DNA of 46,799 bases from NCBI GenBank assembly GCA_944380775.1, contig CALWIP010000012.1, forward strand, positions 1-46,799, in the 5' to 3' direction. Shown here piece by piece: positions 8,664 to 16,853 of the stretch; the stretch's first letter is position 1; every line of letters begins with the position of its first letter. A program made the position numbers and the translations under genes. This DNA is from an uncultured Clostridia bacterium. GTDB taxonomy: Bacteria > Bacillota > Clostridia > Oscillospirales > Acutalibacteraceae. The notes under the pieces were generated by a model, which had not been told where the DNA came from, did no database searches, and was given only the letters and a program-made list of their open reading frames with translations.

Positions 8664-9497
8664 TTACCCCACCGCCTTTTCCAACGCCTGCCTGGCTTCG
8701 TCAAACTGCGCTTGCGTCAGGGCGCCGTTGTGGAACGAAGCGTTGTTCTCCGCAAACGGGACGCCCTTGCCCTTCACCGTGTGGGCGATAATCGCCGCCG
8801 GCTGTCCGGCGACGCTGTCTGCCCAGTCGAGCGCCGAGAGGATCTGGTCCATGTCGTGGCCGTCGATCTCCCGCACGGCAAGGCCGAACGCGCGGAATTT
8901 CTCCGCAATGGGTTCGAGGCAGAAGCGCTCGTCTGTTTTGCCGGTTGCCTGTAGGCCGTTCCGGTCCAGGATGACGCAGAGATGGTCCAACCGGTACCAG
9001 GAAGCCGCCGCCAGCGCCTCCCACACCTGGCCCTCGGCCAATTCGCCGTCTCCCACCGCGACATAGACATGCGCGGGGTTCCCGTCCAGGCGCAGGCCGG
9101 CCGCCATGCCCGCCGCCAGCGAGACGCCCTGGCCCAGCGAACCGGTGTTCGCCTCAATGCCGGGGGTCTTACGCTGGTCCGGGTGGCCTTGCAGCGGGCT
9201 GCCGAGCTCCTTGAGGTTTTGGAGCCAGGCCTTGTCAAAATAACCGCACTCTGCCAGCGCTGCATACTGCACCAGAGCCGCGTGGCCCTTGCTGAGCAGG
9301 AAGCGGTCCCGCTCCGGCATTTTGGGGTTTTTCGGGTCGTGCTTCATGTGGGAAAAATACAGCGCGGCCACAATGTCCGCCAGCGAGCAGGAGCCGCCGA
9401 GATGCCCGGCCTTCCCCACGCCGATCATTTCTACAATATCCAGGCGGAGCTGCCGTGCCTTGTCCTGCAAATACGGTATGGTCTGTTTCATGCCCAT
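8664..9497 (-). CDS. Transketolase, N-terminal (thiamine diphosphate-binding) subunit
   Basis: The 277-residue subunit has the GHLGGSCSLADIVAALY start, the SKGHAALVQYAAL motif and the GDGELAEGQVWEAL...NG thiamine-diphosphate/metal motif. GGGAGG precedes two possible starts: the ATG at 9497 (4 nt) and the ATG at 9491 (10 nt, giving MKQTIP...). The latter may be the real one. It is followed without a gap by the C-terminal subunit gene. The pair belongs to the GntR-controlled carbohydrate operon rather than to the pentose phosphate housekeeping set. Confidence 0.93.
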   Translation of the reverse strand: MGMKQTIPYLQDKARQLRLDIVEMIGVGKAGHLGGSCSLADIVAALYFSHMKHDPKNPKMPERDRFLLSKGHAALVQYAALAECGYFDKAWLQNLKELGSPLQGHPDQRKTPGIEANTGSLGQGVSLAAGMAAGLRLDGNPAHVYVAVGDGELAEGQVWEALAAASWYRLDHLCVILDRNGLQATGKTDERFCLEPIAEKFRAFGLAVREIDGHDMDQILSALDWADSVAGQPAAIIAHTVKGKGVPFAENNASFHNGALTQAQFDEARQALEKAVG

Positions 9498-9515
9498 CGC
9501 TCCTCCCTGTGCGGC

Positions 9516-10187
9516 TCAAAGCCTCTCCAGCATTTCCTTCACGCGCAAGAACCCGGTTTCGCCGCTGTTGTACACCGGCACCTTCGTTTCGCCGAGGACC
9601 GGCGCGAGCGCCGACATGGAAAGCTGCGCCATGACGATGCAATCCACTTCTTCCGAGAGGGAGGCGACCGCATCCTTCAGGATCTGGTTGTGCCGCTCGA
9701 TGTCGCCCGCGGAATACGCCTCAAACGCTTCTTCACAGAGCACCGTCTTGCGCGTGATGGCCTTGCCCGCCTCGGCGGCCGCGATGTCCAGCAGCCGCTC
9801 CGAAGACGGGACGGTCGTCGCCAGCGTGGCCAGCAGGCCAATCCGGCTGCCGGTCTGCACCGCTTGCTCCATCATCGGGCGGTCGATCTGCGCAATCGGA
9901 ATGTCGATGAGCGGGCGCGCGAGCTCCGCCGCGTAATTGAACGTCGAGCACGCGAGCAGGATCATGCTCACGCCGGCTTCCTCCAAATTATGCGCGTATT
10001 CGACGAATTTGCTGTAATTCCGCTTCGGGATCACGCCCGCGCCGGCGGCGATGTTGTCCCGCTGGATGGTGTCGTCGCACAGGTGCATAATGGGCACGCC
10101 CGGCAGGTAGCGCTCAATGTACGGTTTCATCGCGTCGATGGTGATGTGCGAAGCGTGGATAATGCCAAGGGTCTTTTCTTTTGCCAT
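9516..10187 (-). CDS. Aspartate/glutamate racemase-family protein with only one catalytic cysteine
   Basis: The 223-residue protein has the Asp/Glu/hydantoin racemase fold: N-terminal LGIIHASHIT, the first catalytic cysteine motif LACSTFNYAA, and GLLATLATTVPS. The second-half motif that normally holds the partner cysteine reads IVMAQLSMSAL, with no cysteine. Two-base racemisation of an amino acid is therefore doubtful; a decarboxylase, isomerase or lyase role is possible. A GGAG site lies 10 nt upstream. It lies between the GH31 gene and split transketolase, which argues for a sugar-acid or hydroxy-acid substrate. Confidence 0.75.
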   Translation of the reverse strand: MAKEKTLGIIHASHITIDAMKPYIERYLPGVPIMHLCDDTIQRDNIAAGAGVIPKRNYSKFVEYAHNLEEAGVSMILLACSTFNYAAELARPLIDIPIAQIDRPMMEQAVQTGSRIGLLATLATTVPSSERLLDIAAAEAGKAITRKTVLCEEAFEAYSAGDIERHNQILKDAVASLSEEVDCIVMAQLSMSALAPVLGETKVPVYNSGETGFLRVKEMLERL

Positions 10188-10236
10188 AAGGTCCCGTCTC
10201 CTTTCTCTCCCCGGCGGACCGGGAAAACCGCCGCTC

Positions 10237-10261
10237 CCCCGCGGGCGCGCGGCCCGCGGGG
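10237..10261. other. GC-rich intergenic stem-loop
   Basis: CCCCGCGGGC (10237-10246) and GCCCGCGGGG (10252-10261) form a perfect 10-bp stem with a 5-nt loop between the GH31 gene and the racemase-family gene. No T-tract follows. It most likely serves mRNA processing or stability inside the operon. Confidence 0.4.
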
Positions 10262-10271
10262 AATCTAAGGC

Positions 10272-12416
10272 TCAACGATAGGTAATTTCGTGCGTTTCCT
10301 TCCGGCCCTCGGGCAGGAAGACCACGTCCACTTTGCGGGTTTTGCCCGGGAACAGCGTGGAAGTCCCCTCCAGCGTCAGGCGCTGCGCCGCGTCGTCCCA
10401 GCAAAGGCGCGTGCGGCTGCACTCGCCGCGCTGGTAACCCAGGCTGATGCCGTCGTCTTCATACAGCTCGTAGGAGGCGTTTGCGCCGGTGTACACTTCC
10501 AGCGTGAGCGGGTCGAAATCCTGCGGCTTTTCCTTCGAAATGGATTGCGCCGCGGCGGTCTTTGCCAACACGCCGCCCGCCGGGACAAACAGCGGGATCT
10601 GCCCGAGCGGCGCGGGCACGCGCACAGTGCGGCCGCCCTCGTAGCGGCGGCCGGTCCAGTAGTGGTACCAGCTGCCCTGCGGCAGGTAGACGTCCCACTC
10701 GCGCGCGCCTTTCTCTGTGACAGGCGCGACCAGCAGGCTCTCGCCGAAGAAATATTCGCTGCCGGTTCCGGCGGCGGTGTCGTCGTCCGGGGCGTAGCAC
10801 CACAGCGGGCGCATCATCGGCACGCCGGCCGTCGCCTCGTGGCAGAGGTTGTAGATGTACGGCAGCAATTCATAGCGCAGGTTCAGCACCGTGCGGTTGT
10901 GCCCCTCCACGCGCGTATCCGGCAGGATGTCCGCTGCGGGCGGTCCGTCGTGCAGCACGCCGGGCGCGAGTTCAAGCGGCATCTCGTCCAGGGATTGGAA
11001 CATGGTCCAGCCCCAGGGGTTGTGCAGGAAAGACGGGCGGCCGTGGCCGCGGCAGAACGGCGTGAAGGCCGAATATTCGAGCCAGCGCATCCACAATTCG
11101 CCGTCATACTCCGGCGTGGAGAAGAAGCCGCCGGTGTCCGTGCCCCAGAACGGCGAGCAGGAGAGCGCGACGTTCAGGCCGATGGGCACCTGGTTTTTCA
11201 GGGTTTCCCACTCGCTGATGATGTCGCCGGACCAGATGATGCCGCCCCATTTGTTCGCGCCGGGGAACGTGTTGCGCTGCATTTGCAGCGGGCGCGTGTC
11301 GGGGTCCAGCTCGAGCGAGCCTTCGTAATACATGCGGTGGCGCGTGAGCCGCTGCGCCATGTCCACCTCGTCGGCGTCGTCGGGCCACCAGGCCTCGTTC
11401 TGCGCCGGGGTGTGGATGGTCTCGATGTGGCGCTTCCAGTAATTTTTCGCGTGGTCATATTCCAGCGGGCTGACCTCTTCGTCGTGCACGGAGCCGTGCA
11501 GGCCGGTAAAGCAGCGCGTCACATGCAAGCTGATTTTATAGTCGAGGTCATGCAGCTCCTTCATCGTCTCCGCCGGGTCCGGGAAAACTTCGGGGTGCCA
11601 CTCGAAATTGCCGTTGTAGCTGTTCCAGCCGTTGTCGCAATAACCGGTGCCGAGGTAGACCAGCATGTCGCAGGGGATCTTGTGCTCGCGCATCCATTTC
11701 GCCGTTTTTACCACATAATTGACGCCGTTGTGCAGCAGCGTGCGGTAGCTCTGCTGGTAACCGAACGCGTAGCGCGGCGGCATCGGCGGCAGGCCGGTGA
11801 AGGAATAATACTCGCGCGGGGCGTCCATCGGTTCTTCGCAGTCCACGACGAAGACGTCGCAATACTGCGGCGGATACTTGCGGAAGCAGCCCGTTTCGCC
11901 GCGCAGGTCGATGTCGCCCTTCCACGGCTGGTGGAAGTAGAGCGCCCAGCCCTCTGCGCTGATGACGTACGGCGTGGGAGAAATGGCGCTGTAATTTTCA
12001 TGGTAGCCCTTGAGCTGGCCGTTTTTGCGCAGGTCGTAGTCGCCGCCGCGGCGGTCCGGGTGCTCGTGGTAGCCGTGGCCCAGGCCGTAGAGCGCGCGTT
12101 TCCCCGTGGGGAACGACACCGTGCCGTCTTCCTCCGAGAGGGCGAGTTTCTGCACGAGCTTGCCGCACCGGGTGAACGAAACGCACAACGGCGAAGCCTG
12201 CACCGAGACGGTGTAGCCGCCCACCTGGAGCGTGCCGACGCCTTCTTCGCCGTTGAGCACGGTGGAGGGTTCCTCCCACTCGCGGGCGTCCAGGTCAAAG
12301 GTGGCGAACACATCTTTGACAGATTCGCCCACCGGCAGCACGCACATGCGCAGCGTCTTTTCGCTGAGCGTTTGGAAGCAAAGTTTGACCTCTTGTCCTG
12401 CAATGTTGTAGTTCAT
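10272..12416 (-). CDS. Glycoside hydrolase family 31 alpha-glycosidase
   Basis: The 714-residue cytoplasmic enzyme (no signal peptide) has the GH31 layout: N-terminal beta-sandwich, (beta/alpha)8 barrel from about residue 230, and C-terminal beta domains. The barrel shows IPCDMLVYLGTGYCDN, a likely nucleophile Asp in WWPDDADE and an acid/base Asp in IIWSGDIISEW. Loop details differ from alpha-glucosidase and YicI-type xylosidase signatures, so the exact substrate is open. The ATG at 12416 was chosen with AGGG upstream; a longer in-frame start would lie inside the permease gene. It follows the permeases by 8 bp and would hydrolyse the imported alpha-glycoside. Confidence 0.88.
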   Translation of the reverse strand: MNYNIAGQEVKLCFQTLSEKTLRMCVLPVGESVKDVFATFDLDAREWEEPSTVLNGEEGVGTLQVGGYTVSVQASPLCVSFTRCGKLVQKLALSEEDGTVSFPTGKRALYGLGHGYHEHPDRRGGDYDLRKNGQLKGYHENYSAISPTPYVISAEGWALYFHQPWKGDIDLRGETGCFRKYPPQYCDVFVVDCEEPMDAPREYYSFTGLPPMPPRYAFGYQQSYRTLLHNGVNYVVKTAKWMREHKIPCDMLVYLGTGYCDNGWNSYNGNFEWHPEVFPDPAETMKELHDLDYKISLHVTRCFTGLHGSVHDEEVSPLEYDHAKNYWKRHIETIHTPAQNEAWWPDDADEVDMAQRLTRHRMYYEGSLELDPDTRPLQMQRNTFPGANKWGGIIWSGDIISEWETLKNQVPIGLNVALSCSPFWGTDTGGFFSTPEYDGELWMRWLEYSAFTPFCRGHGRPSFLHNPWGWTMFQSLDEMPLELAPGVLHDGPPAADILPDTRVEGHNRTVLNLRYELLPYIYNLCHEATAGVPMMRPLWCYAPDDDTAAGTGSEYFFGESLLVAPVTEKGAREWDVYLPQGSWYHYWTGRRYEGGRTVRVPAPLGQIPLFVPAGGVLAKTAAAQSISKEKPQDFDPLTLEVYTGANASYELYEDDGISLGYQRGECSRTRLCWDDAAQRLTLEGTSTLFPGKTRKVDVVFLPEGRKETHEITYR

Positions 12417-12424
12417 CTGATTCC

Positions 12425-13258
12425 CTATCCTTTCAAGCCCGTCATGACGACGCCTTCCACGATGTACTTCTGCCCGATGAGGAACACGGTGAGCACGGGG
12501 ATCACCGCCGTGGCGGTGGCCGCCATCATGTAGCCCCACTCTGTGTTGTACATGCCCATGAAAGAGCGCAAGCCAAGCGAAATGGTGAATTTACTGTCGT
12601 CGCTCAAATAGACCAGCGGGTTCATGAAATCGTTCCAATTGTTGACGAAGCAAAACATCCCGACGGAGATGAGCGCCGGCTTGATCATGGGGAGCATGAT
12701 CTTCCAGTAGATGGTAAAATACCCTGCGCCGTCCACCAGCGCCGCCTCGTCGTATTCGCGCGGGATGGTGAGGTAGAACTGCCGCAGCAGGAAGATGAAG
12801 AACGCGCCGCCGCCCAGCCAAGAGGGCACCGTGAGCGGCAGGTAGGTGTTGACGCCGCCCACCGCCGTCCAGCCGATGAACGTGGGGATGAGCGTGACCG
12901 CCGTGGGGAGCATCATCGAGGTGAGGATCAAGGAGAAAATCTTCTCCCTGCCCGGCCAGCGCAGCCTGGAGAACGCGTAAGAGCACAGCGTGCTCGTGAA
13001 CAGCGTGCCCATCAGGCAGACGCCTACGACAAAGATGGTATTCATATAATATCGCGGGAAATCAAAGTATTGCAACCCCTGCGTATAGTTTGTCACGATG
13101 AACGGGGAGGGGAACCACGCCGGCGGGTACGCCTGGATCTGCCGGTATTCCATGAACGAGGTGCGCAAGATCCAGTAAAACGGGAACATCCACACCACCA
13201 GGCAGAGCACGGCGATGAAATACAAAATCCCGTGAGAGACGATTTTTTGTTTTCTCAT
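12425..13258 (-). CDS. Carbohydrate ABC transporter permease (MalG/UgpE type)
   Basis: The 277-residue membrane protein has six predicted helices and the binding-protein-dependent transport signature EYDEAALVDGAGYFTIYWKI, which docks the ATPase. The ATG at 13258 overlaps the upstream permease stop by 4 bp (ATGA), so this start was preferred over a slightly longer one. It pairs with the MalF-type permease and the binding lipoprotein. No ATPase gene is present, so a shared MsiK-like ATPase encoded elsewhere is expected. Confidence 0.93.
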   Translation of the reverse strand: MRKQKIVSHGILYFIAVLCLVVWMFPFYWILRTSFMEYRQIQAYPPAWFPSPFIVTNYTQGLQYFDFPRYYMNTIFVVGVCLMGTLFTSTLCSYAFSRLRWPGREKIFSLILTSMMLPTAVTLIPTFIGWTAVGGVNTYLPLTVPSWLGGGAFFIFLLRQFYLTIPREYDEAALVDGAGYFTIYWKIMLPMIKPALISVGMFCFVNNWNDFMNPLVYLSDDSKFTISLGLRSFMGMYNTEWGYMMAATATAVIPVLTVFLIGQKYIVEGVVMTGLKG

Positions 13259-14160
13259 CCGCGATCCCCGCTTTCGTAATAGACCCACTTATTGGAGAGC
13301 CTGAAATTCAGGATGGTGAGCGCCACGACAATGAGGAAAATAATCCACGCAATGGCGCAGGCGCGGCCCATCCGCCCGTAGGTGAACGCCTCCTTATACA
13401 GCTGGAGGATGACAAAATTCGACTTGTTGTTCGGTCCGCCCGAAGTGATGATGTACGCCTGGGTGAAGGTTTGGAAGCCGTTGATCAGCCCGATGACCAA
13501 ATTGAAGAAGATGGAAGGCGTCATCAGCGGGACGGTAATGCTGCGGAATTTGCGCAGCGCGCCGCCCCCGTCCACCTCGACCGCCTCGTACAGCTCGCGG
13601 GAAATCCCCTGGAAGCCCGCCAGGAACACCAGCATCGTCGTGCCGGTCTGCCAGATGCCCATGACCGCCATGCTGGGCAGGACGGTCGCCTCGTCAAAGA
13701 GGAAACGGCTCACCGGCAGGCCGAGCAGCCGGAGCAGGTAGTTCGCGATGCCAACCTGCGGGTCCAGCAGCCACTTCCAGACGATGGAAGTGGCCACCAG
13801 CGGGACAATGGTCGGCATGTAATAGGCGGCGCGGAAAAACCCGCGGCAGCGGATATTCTGCGAAAGCAGGAAGGCAATGAGGAACGACACGACGATATTG
13901 AGCGGGACGCTCATGACGATGTATTGCAGCGTCACCAGCAGCGAATTTTTGAACGCCGGGTCCGTGGTGAACAGGACCTGGTAATTTTCAAAGCCGATAA
14001 AGTCCGGCGAACCGACGCCGTTGTACTCCGTCAGGCTGAAAAACGCGCTCGCGATCATCGGGCCGAGGGTGAATATTGCAAACCCGAGGATGGCGGGCAG
14101 GGCAAACAGCAGCCCTGCGCGCGCCTCCTTGCTTTTCAAAAACACTTGGATTGTTTTCAT
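13255..14160 (-). CDS. Carbohydrate ABC transporter permease (MalF/UgpA type)
   Basis: The 301-residue integral membrane protein has six helices. The first follows the KEARAGLLFALPAILGF start, and the permease loop reads ELYEAVEVDGGGALRKFRSI. GGGAGG lies 7 nt before the ATG. It is translationally coupled to the downstream MalG-type permease and lies 25 bp after the binding-protein gene. Together they form a CUT1-type importer for oligosaccharides or glycosides. Confidence 0.93.
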   Translation of the reverse strand: MKTIQVFLKSKEARAGLLFALPAILGFAIFTLGPMIASAFFSLTEYNGVGSPDFIGFENYQVLFTTDPAFKNSLLVTLQYIVMSVPLNIVVSFLIAFLLSQNIRCRGFFRAAYYMPTIVPLVATSIVWKWLLDPQVGIANYLLRLLGLPVSRFLFDEATVLPSMAVMGIWQTGTTMLVFLAGFQGISRELYEAVEVDGGGALRKFRSITVPLMTPSIFFNLVIGLINGFQTFTQAYIITSGGPNNKSNFVILQLYKEAFTYGRMGRACAIAWIIFLIVVALTILNFRLSNKWVYYESGDRG

Positions 14161-14185
14161 ACAGCGCCTCCCATCGCCGAAAGCG

Positions 14186-15628
14186 TTACTCGCGATAATG
14201 CGAAGCGTGATAGTTATCCGGGTTGTAGCCCTGCACCAGGCTGCCGGCCTGGCTGTAAACCTGGTCGACCACGTCGTCCACGGACGCGCTGTCCAGCCAA
14301 AGCTGCTGCAAAACCGGGCGGATGGTGTTGTTCAGTTCGGCGTAATTCGCAATACGCAGCGTGTAAGACGGCGTTGCGGAGCCGTTGAAGAGGCTGTCGG
14401 CAATAACCGGCTTATAGCTCTCCGGGTGGGCGGCGTTGTTTTCGCCCCACTGGGCAAAGTGCTCGTCGTCATACCATTCGCGCAGGGTAGGCATCCAAAG
14501 GCCGTCGGCATACAGGGCCATGGCGCCCTCCGGGTTTGCAAGGTATTTGTACAGCTCCCAGGCTTCTTCCGGGTGTTCGGTGTTCTTGAAGATGACGCGT
14601 ACGCCCGCGTCTTTGACGTTGCGCGGCTCGTCGAACATCGGCAGCTGGCCAATGCCGTAGTCAAAGCCGAGCTTCGCGAGGTCCAGCAGGATCCACTGGC
14701 CGGAGATGAACATGGCGCACTGCTTGTTGGCCAGCCAGGTCGTGCCGTCCGGCATCTGGCTGAAGTCGTTCGGGATGGGGCAGACATGGTGCACGTAAAT
14801 CAAATCGTGCACTTCCTGCAAAACCTCTTTTGCCTCGGGGGAGCTGAGCGCCAGCTCGGAGCCGTCCTCAGTGAGCAGGTCCGTGCCGTTGCTGTCCCAA
14901 AGGATGCCGAGGACGATGAGGTCGTCCGGGTTGAGGTACACGCCGTACTGGGTGATGTTGGTCGGGTCGAAGTCCGGCGAATCCGGCGTGTTGCCGTTGG
15001 CGTCAAACGTCAGCTGTTTGGCAACTTCGACAAATTCGTCCCACGTCCAGGAGTCTTCCAGGTCCGTCGGCGGCAGCTCTACGCCGGCTTCCGTGAAGCA
15101 CTCGGTGTTGTAGAAGATGGCGCGCGGGTTGATGGACGAGGTGGTGCCGAAGCTCTTGCCTTCGTCATACATGTAGAAGATGTCGTCTACATAGCGGTCC
15201 GCGCTCCAGTCCGGGTCTTGGTCGATCAACTCGAAAATATCCCAGAACTGGCCTTCCTGCGCCCAGACAAAGGCGGTGGAAACGTCCATGTAGCCGATGT
15301 CCGGGTTGGTGCCGGAAGCCGTCATGGCGGTGAGCTTCGCCGTGTACTCGCTGCCGGAAGACGGGATGTGGAGCGCCTCTACCTCAATGCCCGGGTTGGC
15401 CTCGTTAAAGGCTTCAATGGCCTGGGCCTGGGCCTCCTTTTCAAACGAGGAACCCCAGTAGGTGTAAAGCAGGTGGACCGTCTCCCCGGTTTCCCCCGAG
15501 CCGCCCTCTTCCGAAGAGCCCTCGGAGCCGGAGGGAACAGACGCCGTTTCCCCGTTGGAGCAGCCGAAGGCCGCCCCCATCAGCAGACAGATAGCAAGCA
15601 ACGCTGCGACCCATTTTTTCCCTTTCAT
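14186..15628 (-). CDS. Extracellular carbohydrate-binding lipoprotein (ABC transporter)
   Basis: The 480-residue type-1 solute-binding protein begins with a lipoprotein signal (LLAICLLMGAAFGC, Cys23) and a Ser/Gly/Glu-rich linker. It continues with a CUT1 sugar-binding fold (VHLLYTYWGSSFEKEAQAQA; PAIEAFNEANPGIEVE-like segments). GGAGG lies 8 nt before the ATG at 15628. The longer reading frame upstream is non-coding leader containing the operator. It is the first gene of the GntR-controlled operon. Confidence 0.93.
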   Translation of the reverse strand: MKGKKWVAALLAICLLMGAAFGCSNGETASVPSGSEGSSEEGGSGETGETVHLLYTYWGSSFEKEAQAQAIEAFNEANPGIEVEALHIPSSGSEYTAKLTAMTASGTNPDIGYMDVSTAFVWAQEGQFWDIFELIDQDPDWSADRYVDDIFYMYDEGKSFGTTSSINPRAIFYNTECFTEAGVELPPTDLEDSWTWDEFVEVAKQLTFDANGNTPDSPDFDPTNITQYGVYLNPDDLIVLGILWDSNGTDLLTEDGSELALSSPEAKEVLQEVHDLIYVHHVCPIPNDFSQMPDGTTWLANKQCAMFISGQWILLDLAKLGFDYGIGQLPMFDEPRNVKDAGVRVIFKNTEHPEEAWELYKYLANPEGAMALYADGLWMPTLREWYDDEHFAQWGENNAAHPESYKPVIADSLFNGSATPSYTLRIANYAELNNTIRPVLQQLWLDSASVDDVVDQVYSQAGSLVQGYNPDNYHASHYRE

Positions 15629-15757
15629 GATTCGATCCTCCTTTAAAAATTTTCCTCTCGCTCCCGCGGTTTCCGCGTGGAGCGGCAGATGACAAAGTGA
15701 ATATGAGGGAAATTTAGATAAAACATGTCCTCCTTTCTGTTTACTTGTACTATTTAT

Positions 15758-15775
15758 TTGTATGTTGTCATACAA
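15758..15775 (-). promoter_or_regulatory. GntR-family operator in front of the carbohydrate operon
   Basis: The perfect inverted repeat TTGTATG-TTGT-CATACAA (15758-15775) lies about 130 bp upstream of the binding-protein gene. It contains TTGTCATACAA, which fits the T.GT-N3-AC.A pattern typical of FadR-subfamily GntR regulators. A 13-bp string from it (TGTCATACAAGTT, 15766-15778) recurs at the start of the gntR transcript. The operon promoter is expected here, but no clear -35/-10 pair was resolved. Confidence 0.75.
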
Positions 15776-15906
15776 GTTGCTTGAAAAAACAAGGGCTAAA
15801 GGAGAGGTTCCCTTGGAAAAAGGAAACCGCCGGAGGCAGAGGAGGATTGATTTGCTCTGCCATGAGTCAATTGAAGAGAAAAACAGCCCCCGGCGGGTCT
15901 TCCGCG

Positions 15907-16608
15907 TCATTGGTTCATCTCGAAGAAAATGGCGCTGGTCGCCTCTAGGTGTTCCGCCATGATGAGCCGCGCGCGCTCGGATTGCCCCTCGCGGACGGCG
16001 TCTAAAATCTTCTGGTGGTAATAGGTCCCCTTCCCGGTACCGACCTTTTTGACGACGGCGTCAAAGTCCTTTTTCAAGAACGTGAGCACCATGGTAAAGC
16101 ATTTGACCAAAATGCGGTTACGGGTAATCTCCGCGAGCAGCTCGTGGAAGCGGAAATCGTAGTCTGCGAACATCTGGATGTCGCCGCGGGCCTCCACCAT
16201 CTGGCGGTAGTTGATCTCCAGCGCGCGGATATCGTCCGCCGTCGCGCGCCGCGTCGCCAGCACCACGCTTTCCAGCTCGATGATGCGGCGGAATTCCATG
16301 AAGTCGCGCATTGTTTTCGCGTCCACGTTGTTCCGGTACACCTTGAGCGCGCCGCTGCCAAACCAGTCGGCGTCTTCAAACCTGGCGACGTAGCTGCCGC
16401 GGCCCTGCTGCGTGGAGATGATACCGTAGCTTTCCAGCTTTTTGAGCGCTTCCCGGATGGAAACGCGGCTGACGTGGAACATCTCTTGCAGCTCGTTCTG
16501 CGAGGGGATTTTTTCCCCTTCCTTCCACACCTGGTGGGAGATCATATCCTTCAGCTGGTCGAACACCTCGTCGCTGACTTTTTTCCGGGTGATTTGGTTG
16601 ATGTCCAT
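15907..16608 (-). CDS. GntR-family transcriptional regulator (FadR subfamily)
   Basis: The 233-residue repressor-type protein has an N-terminal winged helix-turn-helix (KIPSQNELQEMFHVSRVSI, about 34-52) and an alpha-helical FCD ligand-binding domain (about 95-225). GGGGGGAAG precedes the ATG. Its own promoter is a perfect consensus, and the putative operator covers the start of its transcript, so autorepression is likely. The second operator lies before the transporter operon encoded next, so the regulator probably controls that operon in response to a sugar or sugar-acid ligand. Confidence 0.92.
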   Translation of the reverse strand: MDINQITRKKVSDEVFDQLKDMISHQVWKEGEKIPSQNELQEMFHVSRVSIREALKKLESYGIISTQQGRGSYVARFEDADWFGSGALKVYRNNVDAKTMRDFMEFRRIIELESVVLATRRATADDIRALEINYRQMVEARGDIQMFADYDFRFHELLAEITRNRILVKCFTMVLTFLKKDFDAVVKKVGTGKGTYYHQKILDAVREGQSERARLIMAEHLEATSAIFFEMNQ

Positions 16609-16696
16609 ATCTTCCCCCCAGCCTGCGCAGCCGCCCTTTTCCCTGCCGCCCCATGCGGGCAGCGATTGGTAGGAAATCAGATGATTCCCCTTAAGA

Positions 16697-16709
16697 TGTC
16701 ATACAAGTT
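16697..16709 (-). promoter_or_regulatory. Second GntR operator, at the gntR transcription start
   Basis: TGTCATACAAGTT at 16697-16709 is identical to the string at 15766-15778 in the operon operator. It lies about 10 bp downstream of the -10 of the gntR promoter, over the expected first transcribed bases, a repressing position. Confidence 0.7.
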
Positions 16710-16718
16710 TATGGTTGG

Positions 16719-16747
16719 ATTATAGCACGCCTTACCGGGGATGTCAA
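16719..16747 (-). promoter_or_regulatory. Promoter of gntR
   Basis: On the minus strand, TTGACA (16742-16747), a 17-bp spacer and TATAAT (16719-16724) match the housekeeping-sigma consensus at every hexamer position. Confidence 0.9.
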
Positions 16748-16805
16748 TAGATTTCTTTGAAATTCTGCGCAAATTTTCGGGGAATTTGTCCCGCGCGCAG
16801 CGAAA

Positions 16806-16833
16806 CGGCCCAGCCCCTGTTGGGGCCGGGCCG
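16806..16833 (-). terminator. Probable terminator of the rubrerythrin transcript
   Basis: CGGCCCxGCCCC pairs with GGGGCxGGGCCG around a 4-nt loop, 20 bp after the rubrerythrin stop codon. The minus strand continues with only TTT, so the U-tract is short and termination strength is uncertain. Confidence 0.55.
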
Positions 16834-16853
16834 CAGGATCTGATCTCTTCCGG

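Noticed and set aside
6024-12416. Operon as sulfoquinovose degradation (GH31 plus split transketolase)
   Set aside because: The combination is suggestive, but I cannot see sulfoquinovosidase-specific residues or the other pathway enzymes. Other sugars are equally possible.
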